Below, in pieces: positions 42,781 to 51,662 of a DNA stretch of 64,000 nt (positions are counted from its first letter, which is position 1; each line of letters begins with the position of its first letter). This DNA comes from Streptomyces sp. NBC_00341 (GTDB lineage: Bacteria; Actinomycetota; Actinomycetes; Streptomycetales; Streptomycetaceae), in the NCBI RefSeq assembly GCF_041435055.1, contig NZ_CP108002.1:4278001-4342000 (forward strand). The letters run 5' to 3'. The position numbers were made by a program, and so were the translations under genes. A model generated the notes under the pieces. It did no database searches. It had not been told where the DNA came from and was given only the letters and a program-made list of their open reading frames with translations.

Positions 42781-45663
42781 GTGGAGTTCCGGCTGCTGGG
42801 CACCGTCTGCGTCGACACGCTGACGGGTCCGCTGCCACTCGGCCCCGCCAAACGCCGCAGCCTGCTCGCCGCGCTCCTGCTGCGCGCCAACACCCCCGTT
42901 TCCGTGGCCCGGTTGACGGGCTCCCTGTGGGACGACGCCCCGCCGCTGCACGCCCGTACGGTCATCCAGGGGCATGTGTCCCGGCTGCGCGCCCTGCTGA
43001 CCGGCGCGGACGCGGAGGCGTACGGGGTCGAGCTGACCACGCTCGGGGACGCGTACGTGCTGCGGGTGCCGGAGACCCTGCTGGACTCCCAGCGGTTCGA
43101 GGAACTCCTGATGCTGGCCCGGGAGCAGCGCAGTCCGGCCGACAGCGTGCTGATGCTGAGGGAGGCCCTGTCGCTGTGGGAGGGGCCCGCGCTGACCGGC
43201 ACCTACCCCAGCGCACCGCTCCAGGCCGCCGCGCAGGCGCTGGAGGAGTCCCGGCTCACGACGGTCGAGCAGCTGGCGCACGCCTACGCAGAGCTGGGCG
43301 AGCACCACCGGGCGGCGGCGGTGCTCCGGGACGAGGCCGTGGCCCATCCGATGCGGGAGTCCCTCGCCGCGGCCCTGATGTCGGCGCTGCACGGCTCGGG
43401 GCGCCAGTCGGAGGCGCTGGACTGGTTCCACCGCACCCGGCGGCTCCTCGCGGACGAGCTGGGCATCGACCCCGGCCGCGAGCTGGCGGACGCGTACGCC
43501 CGGATCCTGCGCGGCGACCAGCAGCCGCAGCCGAACGGGCTCGGTGGTGCGACGGATACGAGCACAAGCACGGGTACGGGTACGGCTGCGGGGGGCGGTC
43601 CCGCGACAGGGGCTCCTGCCGCCGGGGTGCCCGCTGTCGGGCTGTCTGCTGTCGGGGTGTCTGCTGTCGGGGTGTCTGCTTCAGGTCCGTCGGCCGCAGG
43701 CGCGTCGGCCGCAGGTGCACCGGGCGGCGTCCGGGGCGTCGAACCCCACCCCGTCGATCTGCTCCCGCGCGCCCCCCGGGGCTTCCAGGGGCGGGCCGCC
43801 GAGCTGGCCGCGCTCTCCCGGGCGGCGGCGGGCGAGGCGCCCATCTGCCTGGTCACCGGACCGGCAGGGGTGGGCAAGACCGCGCTGGCCCTGCACTGGG
43901 CGCGCCGCGCCCCCGCCGCGTTCCCGGACGGGCGGCTCTTCGCCGATCTGCGCGGGTTCGGCGACACGGGGCAGCCGACGCCGCTGGAGGTGCTGCGCGA
44001 GTTCCTGCTGGCGCTCGGTGTCGCGCCCCGCCGGGTCCCGGAGTCCGTCCAGGGCGCCGCCGCGCTCTTCCGCTCGCTGACCGACCGGCGCAGCCTGCTC
44101 GTCGTGCTGGACAACGCCCGCGACTCGGCCCAGGTCAGGCCGTTGCTGCCGGGCGGCACCGACTGCGTCACGCTGGTCACCAGCAGGCACCGGCTGGACG
44201 GCCTCATCGCCTCCGACGCCGCCCGCCCGGTACCGCTGGACGTGCTCGAACCGCCGGACGGCACCGCGCTGCTGGCCGGGGTGCTGGGCGAGGAGCGGGT
44301 GCTCGCGGAACCGGTGGCGGCCCGTCGGCTGGCCGAGCTGTGCGGCGGACTGCCGCTCGCCCTGCGGGTCACGGCGGCCCGGCTGGCGGGCCGCCCGCAC
44401 CGGACGCTCGCCGGGACGGCCGACGAACTGGCCGACGAGCGCAGCCGGCTGAGCTATCTCGACGTGGAGGACACCGGGGTCTCCGCCGCGCTGCGGCTCA
44501 CCGTGCAACAGTTGCCGCCGGACGCCGTCCACCACTTCGCCCGGCTCGGCCACCACCCCGGCAGCCACTTCGACCGGTACACCGCCGCCGCGCTGGCCGG
44601 CAGCGATCCGGTCGTCGCGGCGGCGGCGCTGGAGCGGCTCGCCGCCGCCCACCTGGTCAGCGAGACGAGCCCCGGACGCTGGGAGCTGCACGATCTGGTG
44701 CGCCTCTACGCCCGGGGGATCGATCCCGAGTCCGGCCCGGACGCCCTGCTCGGTGTACTCGACCACTGCATCGCGACCGCGCTCGCCGCCGCCGACACGG
44801 CGGAACCGGGCGGCGAGCCCTGCTTCGTCCTGCCGGAGGGCTACCGCAGGCCGGCCGCCGTACGGGACTTCACCGACCGGGCAGAGGCGATGAGCTGGCT
44901 GGCCACCGAGCGCGAGGACCTGTCCCTGGCCGCCGCCGCCGCGCGCGGCGCCGGTCTCGACGACCGGGCCTGGCGGATCATCCTGCTCCAGTGGCCGCAC
45001 GTGGTGTGGCGGGTCCGGGACGGCTGGGCACCGGCCCTGGGCCTGGCGCTGGACGCGGCGGTCGCGCGGGACGACCCGTACGCCGAGTCGCGGGTGCGCA
45101 ACCTGCTGGGCTGGGTGCTGTCGGAGGAGGGCAGGACCACGGAGGCCGCCGCACTGCTGGAGCCCTCGCCCGGTCTCGCGCGGCAGGCCGGGGACCGGCT
45201 GGGCGAGGCGACGGCGCTGATCAACCTGGCCGTCGTCCAGGCAGAGCAGGGCGGTCTGGACGAGGCGCTGGAGGGCTGCGAGCGGGCCGTCGCGCTGGCC
45301 CGGCGGGAGCGCGACGCGCACACCGAGATGCTCGCCCTCCAGCACCTGGCCAGGCTGCGGCTCGTGGCCGGGCGGCCGCAGGAGGCGCTGGACTGCGCCC
45401 GGACCGCGTTCGACCTGGGCCCCGAGCACGAGGAGGCCGCCCGGCGCGTGCTCCTGCTGGCCGTCAGCGGCGAGGCGCACCTCGCCCTCGGCGCGGAGGA
45501 CGAGGGCGTCCGGCTGCTGGACCAGGCGGCGGCGGAGGCGGAGCGCGCCGGGTACGACGAGGGCGCGGTACGGGCGCTGGAGGCGCTGCTGCGGGTGGCC
45601 TCGGGGGCGGAGTACGTACGGCGGTACGAACGGGCGGTGCGGCGGCTCGCCGACGACAGCTGA
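42781..45663 (+). CDS. SARP/AfsR-type transcriptional regulator (BTAD, NB-ARC, TPR)
   Basis: A 960-residue large SARP. An OmpR-type winged helix lies at about 1-95 (MEFRLLGTVCVDT, VIQGHVSRLRALL) and the bacterial transcriptional activator domain (BTAD) at about 98-240 (DELGIDPGRELADAY). A Gly/Ala/Ser/Val linker of five-residue repeats (about 260-325) follows, then an NB-ARC/STAND ATPase with P-loop GPAGVGKTA (about 359-367) and Walker B LLVVLDNARD, and a C-terminal TPR region (about 740-950). SARPs activate promoters by binding 11-bp-spaced heptamer repeats at the -35 region. Four such repeats lie immediately downstream at 45691-45730. GTG start at 42781 has AAGGGGA upstream. Confidence 0.9.
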   Translation: MEFRLLGTVCVDTLTGPLPLGPAKRRSLLAALLLRANTPVSVARLTGSLWDDAPPLHARTVIQGHVSRLRALLTGADAEAYGVELTTLGDAYVLRVPETLLDSQRFEELLMLAREQRSPADSVLMLREALSLWEGPALTGTYPSAPLQAAAQALEESRLTTVEQLAHAYAELGEHHRAAAVLRDEAVAHPMRESLAAALMSALHGSGRQSEALDWFHRTRRLLADELGIDPGRELADAYARILRGDQQPQPNGLGGATDTSTSTGTGTAAGGGPATGAPAAGVPAVGLSAVGVSAVGVSASGPSAAGASAAGAPGGVRGVEPHPVDLLPRAPRGFQGRAAELAALSRAAAGEAPICLVTGPAGVGKTALALHWARRAPAAFPDGRLFADLRGFGDTGQPTPLEVLREFLLALGVAPRRVPESVQGAAALFRSLTDRRSLLVVLDNARDSAQVRPLLPGGTDCVTLVTSRHRLDGLIASDAARPVPLDVLEPPDGTALLAGVLGEERVLAEPVAARRLAELCGGLPLALRVTAARLAGRPHRTLAGTADELADERSRLSYLDVEDTGVSAALRLTVQQLPPDAVHHFARLGHHPGSHFDRYTAAALAGSDPVVAAAALERLAAAHLVSETSPGRWELHDLVRLYARGIDPESGPDALLGVLDHCIATALAAADTAEPGGEPCFVLPEGYRRPAAVRDFTDRAEAMSWLATEREDLSLAAAAARGAGLDDRAWRIILLQWPHVVWRVRDGWAPALGLALDAAVARDDPYAESRVRNLLGWVLSEEGRTTEAAALLEPSPGLARQAGDRLGEATALINLAVVQAEQGGLDEALEGCERAVALARRERDAHTEMLALQHLARLRLVAGRPQEALDCARTAFDLGPEHEEAARRVLLLAVSGEAHLALGAEDEGVRLLDQAAAEAERAGYDEGAVRALEALLRVASGAEYVRRYERAVRRLADDS

Positions 45664-45690
45664 GCCGGGCGGCGGCCGGGGTGCGGACCA

Positions 45691-45730
45691 CGTCAGCGGA
45701 ACGTTAGCCGCACGTCAGCGAGGCGTCAGC
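45691..45730 (+). promoter_or_regulatory. Candidate SARP operator: four heptamers with 11-bp period
   Basis: CGTCAGC at 45691, 45713 and 45724, and CGTTAGC at 45702, each separated by exactly 4 bases. This is the classical SARP-binding architecture (heptameric direct repeats on one helix face). It lies 28 bases after the stop of the adjacent SARP gene and about 93 bases before the DUF4232 lipoprotein start. AAGACT at 45740-45745 lies at about the right distance for a -10 element. Confidence 0.7.
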
Positions 45731-45822
45731 GGTGCCCGGAAGACTCATGGCTGTCAGCACGCCGGGGGCGACTCACCACCGCACCGGGCTCTCGTCTCAC
45801 CGTCACACTCGGGGGAAATTCC

Positions 45823-46554
45823 ATGTCTGCCTTCCGGACCCGCAGCCGCGCCACGGCCCTGGCCGCCACGACCACCGCCGTACTCGCCCTGGCGCTCACC
45901 GCCTGCGGCGGCAGTGACAGCGGCACCGGCACCAGGTCGGAGGGCCCGGCGAACAACGCCGCACCGGCCTCCGCCGCGAAGTCCGCCACCGGCTCCGGCT
46001 CCGCCGCCAAGACCTCCGTGGCCGCGAAGGGCACCACCGCTGGAGGCACCACCACCGGCGGCAGCGGAAACGGCGGCACCGGGACCGGAAGCAGCACCGG
46101 CGGCGCGGCGAAGGGCGCCACCGGGTCCGCGAGCGCCCCGCTCTGCACCACCGAGGACGTCAGGATCACTGCCGCCACCCAGGACGGCCCGCTCTACACG
46201 CACATCGTCCTGACGGCCAAGAACACCTCGGGCCACAGGTGCGAGATGAAGGGCTTCCCGGAGATCCAGTTCCTGGAGAGCCACAAGCAGAACATCCCTT
46301 CGGTCGCGAAGAGCAAGCCGGCCACCCGCATCGTGCTCGACGCGGGCGCACCCGCGTACGCGCTGGTGAAGCTGTCCAACGGCGGCGCGGACGAGGACGT
46401 GCAGCCCGTGACGGCGTTCGCCGTGTGGCTCCAGGGCGGCAGCGGCCAGGCCACCGTGCGGGCACCCGGCGCCGAGGGCATCGCCGTCGACCCGGCGGCG
46501 TACAGGACCGGCTACTGGACGTACGAGCTGCGCAACGGCGCCGACGACTTCTGA
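45823..46554 (+). CDS. DUF4232 lipoprotein
   Basis: A 243-residue exported lipoprotein: signal with lipobox ALTAC (Cys28), a Ser/Gly/Ala/Thr-rich linker (about 30-105), and a DUF4232 domain at about 105-235 (APLCTTEDVRITAATQDG, LTAKNTSGHRCEMKGFPEI, ending ELRNGADDF) with two cysteines likely to form a disulfide. DUF4232 proteins are abundant in Streptomyces and have no known function. ATG at 45823 preceded by GGGGGA. The four SARP-type heptamers at 45691-45730 lie in its promoter, so it is the probable direct target of the SARP encoded upstream (inference). Confidence 0.85.
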   Translation: MSAFRTRSRATALAATTTAVLALALTACGGSDSGTGTRSEGPANNAAPASAAKSATGSGSAAKTSVAAKGTTAGGTTTGGSGNGGTGTGSSTGGAAKGATGSASAPLCTTEDVRITAATQDGPLYTHIVLTAKNTSGHRCEMKGFPEIQFLESHKQNIPSVAKSKPATRIVLDAGAPAYALVKLSNGGADEDVQPVTAFAVWLQGGSGQATVRAPGAEGIAVDPAAYRTGYWTYELRNGADDF

Positions 46555-46594
46555 GCCGCCCGCGTCCGAACCCTCCCCGTCCCCGGTACGGCTG

Positions 46595-48403
46595 TCAGCC
46601 CTGCTCGTCCATCCCCGCGAGCACGAGCGGCAGCCGGGGCGTCCCCTCCGCGACCACGCGGACGGGGACGCCCCAGTCCTGCTGGTGGACATGGCAGGCC
46701 GGGTACTCGTTCGCGGGGTCGTCGTCGCAGGACGCGGCCATCGCGGAGACGTGCAGGACGCCCTCGGTCACCCCGTCCGCGAGGACCAGGTCGCGGAACA
46801 GGTCGGTGCCCGCGCCCTCGCCCCCGGCCAGCAGCTCCGGCGGGGTCGAGGAGACCAGCAGCCGGGTCGAGGGCCCGTACCGGGTGTCCAGCTTCTGACC
46901 GGCGGGCGCCTGGAAGACGACGTCGAGCCGGAGCGTGCCCGGGGCGATCTCGGTGGCGGCGCGCTGGGTGCGGTGCGCCGAGTCGGCGACGCGTACCGCC
47001 TCCTCGGGCAGCCGCAGCCGGGTCAGCCGGTGCCGGGCGGACTCGACGACCACGAGATCGCCGTCCACCAGCACGGCGTCGCTGGGCTCGCGCAGATCCG
47101 TGGCGAGCGTGCTGACCTCACCGCTCGCCGGGTCGTAGCGGCGCAGGGCGTGGTTGTACGTGTCGCAGACGGCGACCGATCCGTCGGGCAGCGCGGTGAC
47201 GCCCAGCGGGTGCTGGAACAGCGCCTGCTCAGCGGCCCCGTCGCGGTGGCCGAAGTCGAAGAGCCCGGTGCCGACGGCGGTGTGGACGGCGCCCTCCAGG
47301 TCGACATAGCGCAGTGAGGACGTCTCCGAGTCCGCGACCCAGAGCCGCTCGGCGGTGGCGGCGAGCCCGGACGGCTGGGCGAACCAGGCCTCCGCTCCCG
47401 GACCGTCGACCAGCCCCTCGTTGGTCGTCCCGGCCGCGACCCGCACGGTGCCGTCCTCCGCGTCGTACGTCCACAGCTGGTGGACGCCCGCCATGGCGAT
47501 CCAGAGCCTGCCGTCGAACCAGGCGACGTCCCACGGCGAGGAGAGGTCCACCTCACGCCCTGCACCACTGGTGGGCGCCCCCTGCCACCACTGGCGGCCG
47601 GTACCCGCGAGGGTGGTCGTCACGCCGGTCGTGAGGTCGAGCGCGCGGATCGCGTGGTTCACCGTGTCCGCGACGGCGATCCGCCCGTCGGGCAGCACGG
47701 TCAGGCCCTGCGGCTCGCTGAACCGGACCTCCTCGGGCCCGCCGTCGGTGAACCCGCGGTCGCCGGTGCCGAAGCTGCGCCGGACGGTCTCGCCGTCCGC
47801 CTCCAGCTCGACCAGCCGGTGGCGGGTGGTGTCGGAGACCAGGAAGCCGCCGTCGTCCAGCAGCAGCGCCTTGCCGGGGAACCGCAGATGCGTCGCCACC
47901 GGCTCGGGCGCCACGTACGGCCCGTCGCCACGCCGCAGGGTGCCCTTGGCGGCGTGCTCGGCCTCCAGCTCCTCGACCAGCTTCTCGATGGCGTGGGCGT
48001 GGCCCTCGCCCGCGTGCTGGGCGACGACATAGCCCTCGGGATCGACGACGACGAGCGTCGGCCAGGCGCGTACGGCGTACTGCTTCCAGGTCGCCAGCTC
48101 GGGATCGTCGAGCACCGGGTGGTGCACCTCGTACCGCTCGACGGCGTCGACCACGGCCTGGTGCTCCGCCTCGTGGACGAACTTCGGCGAGTGGACGCCG
48201 ATGATCACCAGGGTGTCGCGGTGCTTCTCCTCCAGCTCGCGCAGCTCATCGAGGACATGCAGGCAGTTCACACAGCAGAACGTCCAGAAATCCAGCACCA
48301 GTGTGCGACCTCGGAAGTCCGCGAGGGACAGCTCCTTGCCGCCGGTGTTGATCCAGGACCGTCCTTGCAGCTCAGGGGCGCGGACGCGGGCTCGCTTGCT
48401 CAT
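46595..48403 (-). CDS. Thioredoxin-like/NHL-repeat protein
   Basis: A 602-residue protein. An N-terminal thioredoxin-fold (TlpA/AhpC-like) domain lies at about 1-155, with VLDFWTFCCVNCLHVLDEL giving Cys43, Cys44 and Cys47 (the CxxC-type pair is C44-x-x-C47). A beta-propeller of NHL repeats spans about 170-490 (GLTVLPDGRIAVADTVNHAI, HPLGVTALPDGSVAVCDTYN, GLAATAERLWVADSE), and a C-terminal beta domain is Cys-containing (CDDDPANEYPACHVH). No signal peptide, so cytoplasmic. The family is conserved in actinobacteria and similar to NHLRC2. A redox role is inferred. The ATG at 48403 gives the family N-terminus MSKRARVRAPEL. The longer frame from 48481 is unlikely. Confidence 0.85.
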   Translation of the reverse strand: MSKRARVRAPELQGRSWINTGGKELSLADFRGRTLVLDFWTFCCVNCLHVLDELRELEEKHRDTLVIIGVHSPKFVHEAEHQAVVDAVERYEVHHPVLDDPELATWKQYAVRAWPTLVVVDPEGYVVAQHAGEGHAHAIEKLVEELEAEHAAKGTLRRGDGPYVAPEPVATHLRFPGKALLLDDGGFLVSDTTRHRLVELEADGETVRRSFGTGDRGFTDGGPEEVRFSEPQGLTVLPDGRIAVADTVNHAIRALDLTTGVTTTLAGTGRQWWQGAPTSGAGREVDLSSPWDVAWFDGRLWIAMAGVHQLWTYDAEDGTVRVAAGTTNEGLVDGPGAEAWFAQPSGLAATAERLWVADSETSSLRYVDLEGAVHTAVGTGLFDFGHRDGAAEQALFQHPLGVTALPDGSVAVCDTYNHALRRYDPASGEVSTLATDLREPSDAVLVDGDLVVVESARHRLTRLRLPEEAVRVADSAHRTQRAATEIAPGTLRLDVVFQAPAGQKLDTRYGPSTRLLVSSTPPELLAGGEGAGTDLFRDLVLADGVTEGVLHVSAMAASCDDDPANEYPACHVHQQDWGVPVRVVAEGTPRLPLVLAGMDEQG

Positions 48404-48624
48404 GCGTCCAAGGGTGCCACTACCGGCGCTCTTCCCTGCGCGCGCCCTGCCCCGCCCCTGCTGCGGCGCGGGGAACCCCACCCGTAAGGACTCGGAGATG
48501 GGAATACGCCGACGGTCTCGAAGGCCCGCTTTCGGACCCCCGCCTCATCCCATGACCGCTGCTTCCTCACCCGACTCGGAGAGCAGCAGTGCTGGTCAAG
48601 AGCCCCCTCGAACTCGCCATCTGA

Positions 48625-48942
48625 TCAGGACGGAAGAGGCTCTTCCCTATCCGGTGTCGAATCATTCCAGAACGGTTCACCCACCCGAACTCTGATTTGC
48701 CTCTTTCGTTCGTCGTGGAACGCCACTTCGACAGAGACTCTTGCTCCAACCCCAGGCAGGTCGAGCACCGGTGGATTGGGGTTGTACGAGGCAATGTCCA
48801 GGAATCCGATCACTTCGGGAGCGCCGTCGAGCTCGATGAACACCCCGAACGGGCGTCGGATACGGACCACTCCGTGAGTCTTACTGCCGACCGGATGCCG
48901 GAACTTTGCATTTTCCCATTCGTCTTCCATAACTGCTGGCAT
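48625..48942 (-). CDS. Small S1/OB-fold domain protein
   Basis: A 105-residue protein containing a single S1-like RNA-binding OB fold: GSKTHGVVRIRRPFGVFIEL, GFLDIASY, then VGARVSVEVAFHDERKRQIRVRV. It resembles short cytosolic S1-domain proteins found next to mobile or lineage-specific genes in Streptomyces. It lacks the other ribosomal protein S1 repeats. The region 48404-48960 has slightly lower GC than its neighbours. The start is uncertain: ATG at 48942 or 48930. The 221-base stretch 48404-48624 separating it from the NHL gene holds no other gene that I can support. Confidence 0.65.
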   Translation of the reverse strand: MPAVMEDEWENAKFRHPVGSKTHGVVRIRRPFGVFIELDGAPEVIGFLDIASYNPNPPVLDLPGVGARVSVEVAFHDERKRQIRVRVGEPFWNDSTPDREEPLPS

Positions 48943-49054
48943 CGTAGAACACGAGGCCCGACAGAGTTGGCACAGTTCTCATTACGGCGCAGTTCGTCGC
49001 CGATTCGTGCGATACCACTACACGTTGAGGAACCAGGCGGCTGTCGGGCTGGTC

Positions 49055-49120
49055 GCCTGGATTGAGCCAGCCGCCCTTGCCGATCAGTTCGGGGGCCCTG
49101 ACGCGCGCACGTGTTGCCAT
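49055..49120 (-). pseudogene. Remnant of a thioredoxin/NHL-type gene (5' end only)
   Basis: Reading from ATG at 49120, the first 22 codons give MATRARVRAPELIGKGGWLN, almost the N-terminus of the intact NHL gene (MSKRARVRAPEL at 48403) and closer still to the form I recall in other Streptomyces homologues. After this point the frame diverges into unrelated sequence (QPDSRLVPQRVVV) and lacks any thioredoxin or NHL motif. The open frame continues to 48881 and runs into the S1-domain gene, without a recognisable product. I interpret it as a truncated second copy of the NHL gene start. Confidence 0.6.
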
Positions 49121-49184
49121 GTCGACCGTGAACATCACCGTGGCGTCCACGCATTCCACAGGTACCTCGGGGAACCTGTGAGCC

Positions 49185-49676
49185 ATGAGACTTCTCGTAC
49201 GTGAACGACTCTTCAGTATCGGTGACGACTACTGGATCGAGGACGCCGACGGCCACAAGGTCTTCCTCGTCGACGGCAAGGCCATGCGGGTGCGCGACAC
49301 CTTCGAGCTGAAGGACGCGCAGGGCCGGATCGTCGTCGAGATCAAGCAGAAGCTGCTGAGCCTGCGGGACACGATGCTCATCGAGCGGGACGGCGAGCAG
49401 CTCGCCAAGGTCAAGCGGAAGCATCTGTCGCTGCTGCGCAATCACTACCGGGTGACCCTGGCGGACGGCACCGAGCTGGATGTCAGCGGCAAGATCCTGG
49501 ACCGCGAGTTCGCGGTGGACTACGACGGGGAGCTGCTGGCCCAGATCTCGCGCCGCTGGCTGTCCGTCCGGGACACGTACGGGATCGACATCGTGCGGGA
49601 GGACGCCGACACGCCGCTGCTGATCGCGGTGGCGGTGTGCGTGATCGTGCTGGCGGAGAAGGAGCACGAGGACTGA
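49185..49676 (+). CDS. LURP-one-related (scramblase-like tubby fold) family protein
   Basis: A 163-residue protein of the LURP-one-related/DUF567 family: ERLFSIGDDYWIEDADGHKV, VDGKAMRVRDTFELKDAQGR, then repeated IKQKLLSLRDTMLIE and VKRKHLSLLRNHYRVT, and a C-terminal hydrophobic helix (LLIAVAVCVIVLA) that could be membrane-embedded. The fold is a tubby-like 12-stranded barrel around a central helix, and family members in other organisms are implicated in membrane or stress functions. Role here unknown. Convergent with the nitrilase gene across the parS palindrome. Confidence 0.85.
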   Translation: MRLLVRERLFSIGDDYWIEDADGHKVFLVDGKAMRVRDTFELKDAQGRIVVEIKQKLLSLRDTMLIERDGEQLAKVKRKHLSLLRNHYRVTLADGTELDVSGKILDREFAVDYDGELLAQISRRWLSVRDTYGIDIVREDADTPLLIAVAVCVIVLAEKEHED

Positions 49677-49682
49677 GCACAC

Positions 49683-49714
49683 CCGGTGCCTGTTTCACGT
49701 GAAACAGGCACCGG
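49683..49714. other. Perfect ParB-binding (parS) site inside a 32-bp palindrome
   Basis: TGTTTCACGTGAAAC at 49691-49705 exactly matches the Streptomyces parS core GTTTCACGTGAAAC. The match is extended on both sides to a perfect 32-bp palindrome (49683-49714) lying between two convergent genes, so it may also terminate transcription from both sides. Known Streptomyces parS sites cluster around oriC. Confidence 0.85.
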
Positions 49715-49747
49715 CCCGAAAAGGGGGTCCCGGTTGAAGGGCCCCGG

Positions 49748-50548
49748 CTATCCGAGGACTGTCGGCGGTGCTAGTCCCAGTCGGCGGTCCTTGAGCGCGG
49801 GGAACTGCTCCCGGGTGGTGGCCACCCGGGACGGGTCGAACTCCACGCTCAGCACCTCTTCGTCCGCGCCCGCCTCCGCGAGCACCTCGCCCCAGGGGTC
49901 GACGACGATGCTGTGCCCGGCCTGCGGGACCCCGGCATGGGTACCGGCGCAGCCGACGGCCAGCACGTACGCCTGGTTCTCGACGGCCCGCGCCTGGGCG
50001 AGCAGTGTCCAGTGGGCGCGGCGGCGCTCGGGCCAGCCCGCCGCGACGACCAGGGTCTCGGCGCCCGCGTCGACCAGCCCGCGGAACATCTCCGGGAAGC
50101 GCAGGTCGTAGCAGGTGGCGAGACCGATCGTGGTCTGCGGAAGAGCGAGCGTGACCAGCTCTTCTCCGGCGCCCATCATGACCGCCTCGCCCTTGTCGAA
50201 GCCGAAGCGGTGGATCTTGCGGTAGGCGGCGGCCCGCTCGCCCTCGGGGGTGAAGACGAGCGTGGTGTTGTAGAGGGTGCCGTCGTCGGCCCGCTCGACG
50301 AAGGAGCCGGCGTGCAGCCAGACCCCGGCGTCGGCGGCGGCCTTGGACATCGCCTCGTGCGTGGGGCCGAGCAGCGGTTCGGCCTCGGTCTCGAACACCG
50401 GGTAGGCGAAGGCTCCGACCGGCCAGAGTTCGGGCAGGACCACCAGATCCGCGCCCCGCTGGGCCGCGACCAGCGAAGCCGCCCGCTCTCTGCGCGCGTC
50501 GATGGATTCGTCCGGGTCTACTGCGATCTGGATGAGAGAGGCGCGCAC
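49748..50548 (-). CDS. Carbon-nitrogen hydrolase (nitrilase superfamily)
   Basis: A 266-residue amidohydrolase with the Glu-Lys-Cys triad of the nitrilase superfamily: Glu40 (VVLPEL), Lys111 (YRKIHRF) and Cys146 (ATCYDLRFPE). VVAAGWPERR, ARAVENQAYVLAVGCAG and GHSIVVDPWGEVLAEAG follow. It probably hydrolyses a small amide or omega-amidic acid (omega-amidase or Nit-type). The exact substrate is not readable. GTG start at 50548. Divergent from the mycothiol-dependent isomerase gene with a 184-base gap that has no striking feature. Confidence 0.88.
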   Translation of the reverse strand: MRASLIQIAVDPDESIDARRERAASLVAAQRGADLVVLPELWPVGAFAYPVFETEAEPLLGPTHEAMSKAAADAGVWLHAGSFVERADDGTLYNTTLVFTPEGERAAAYRKIHRFGFDKGEAVMMGAGEELVTLALPQTTIGLATCYDLRFPEMFRGLVDAGAETLVVAAGWPERRRAHWTLLAQARAVENQAYVLAVGCAGTHAGVPQAGHSIVVDPWGEVLAEAGADEEVLSVEFDPSRVATTREQFPALKDRRLGLAPPTVLG

Positions 50549-50733
50549 ACTACCACCGTCCTGGCATATGAGCCGTCAACACGGGCCTACGATCGTCACA
50601 CGAAAGCACTGCCGGGGTGCCTGCTCGCAGCGTAACTTGGAGCGACCGAACCTCATCGCAGCCCGCAGCCCGCAGCCCGCCGTCCGCGCCCAGTTCTCCA
50701 GCCCATGCACCGCAGAACCGCCCGAGGGGTCCC

Positions 50734-51558
50734 GTGACCGTCCATCCCAGCCTCCAGACCTACGCCGATGCCTGGACCCACTCCATCGAGTCGATAGCCG
50801 AGCTGGTGAGCCCACTCGCCGAGGGGGAGTGGAACGGCCGTACTCCATGCCCCAACTGGTCGGTGCGCGACATCGTGTCGCACATCATCGGCATGGAGTG
50901 TGAGCAGCTCGGTGACCCGCGCCCCATCCACACCCTGCCGCGCGATCTCTACCATGTGCAGAGCGACTTCGCCCGCTACATGGAGATGCAGGTCGATGTG
51001 CGGCGTCACCACACCGCGCCGGAGATGACCTCCGAGCTGGAGTACACGATCATCCGGCGGTCCCGTCAGCTGCGCAACGAGACGCGTGACCCGGAAACCA
51101 TGACGCGCGCGCCGCTCGGTGCCGAGCAGACCCTCGAACTGGCGCTGCGGATGCGCGCCTTCGACGTCTGGGTGCACGAGCAGGATCTGCGGACGACGCT
51201 GGGGAAGCCCGGCAACCTGGACTCCCCCGGTGCCGTGATCGTCCGGGACACGCTGCTGGCCGCGCTGCCGGCGGTGGTCGCCAAGGACGCGGGCGCACCG
51301 GCCAACTCGGCCGTCGTGCTGGATGTGCACGGTCCGGTGGAGTTCCTGCGGACGGTCCGGGTCGACGCGGAGGGCCGCGGCTCCGTGGACGGTGCGCCGT
51401 CGCTGGGTCCCGCGGTGACGCTGGCGATGGACTGGGAGACGTACGTACGGCTGGCCTGCGGCCGGGTGCGGGCGAGCACGGTCGCGGACGGCATCAAGAC
51501 CGAGGGCGATCAGGAGCTGGCCGCCGCCATCCTGCGGAACTTCGCCGTCACTCCGTAG
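50734..51558 (+). CDS. Mycothiol-dependent maleylpyruvate isomerase family protein
   Basis: A 274-residue DinB/MDMPI-type four-helix metalloprotein: YADAWTHSIESIAELVSPLA, EWNGRTPCPNWSVRDIVSHI with a metal His, MRAFDVWVHEQDLR with the later His/Asp ligand, and a C-terminal SCP2-like sterol-carrier domain (about 180-270). Family members carry out mycothiol-dependent isomerisation or other thiol-transferase reactions. The substrate here is unknown. GTG at 50734 preceded by GAGGGGT. Confidence 0.82.
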   Translation: MTVHPSLQTYADAWTHSIESIAELVSPLAEGEWNGRTPCPNWSVRDIVSHIIGMECEQLGDPRPIHTLPRDLYHVQSDFARYMEMQVDVRRHHTAPEMTSELEYTIIRRSRQLRNETRDPETMTRAPLGAEQTLELALRMRAFDVWVHEQDLRTTLGKPGNLDSPGAVIVRDTLLAALPAVVAKDAGAPANSAVVLDVHGPVEFLRTVRVDAEGRGSVDGAPSLGPAVTLAMDWETYVRLACGRVRASTVADGIKTEGDQELAAAILRNFAVTP

Positions 51559-51662
51559 CGCGTCACTCCGTAGCCCGTCCCCGTCACTTCGCAGTCACGG
51601 CAACCGGCGCGCCCGCCCCGCAGGGGGGACGGGCGCGCCGCCGCCGTTTTCGCGGTCACACG

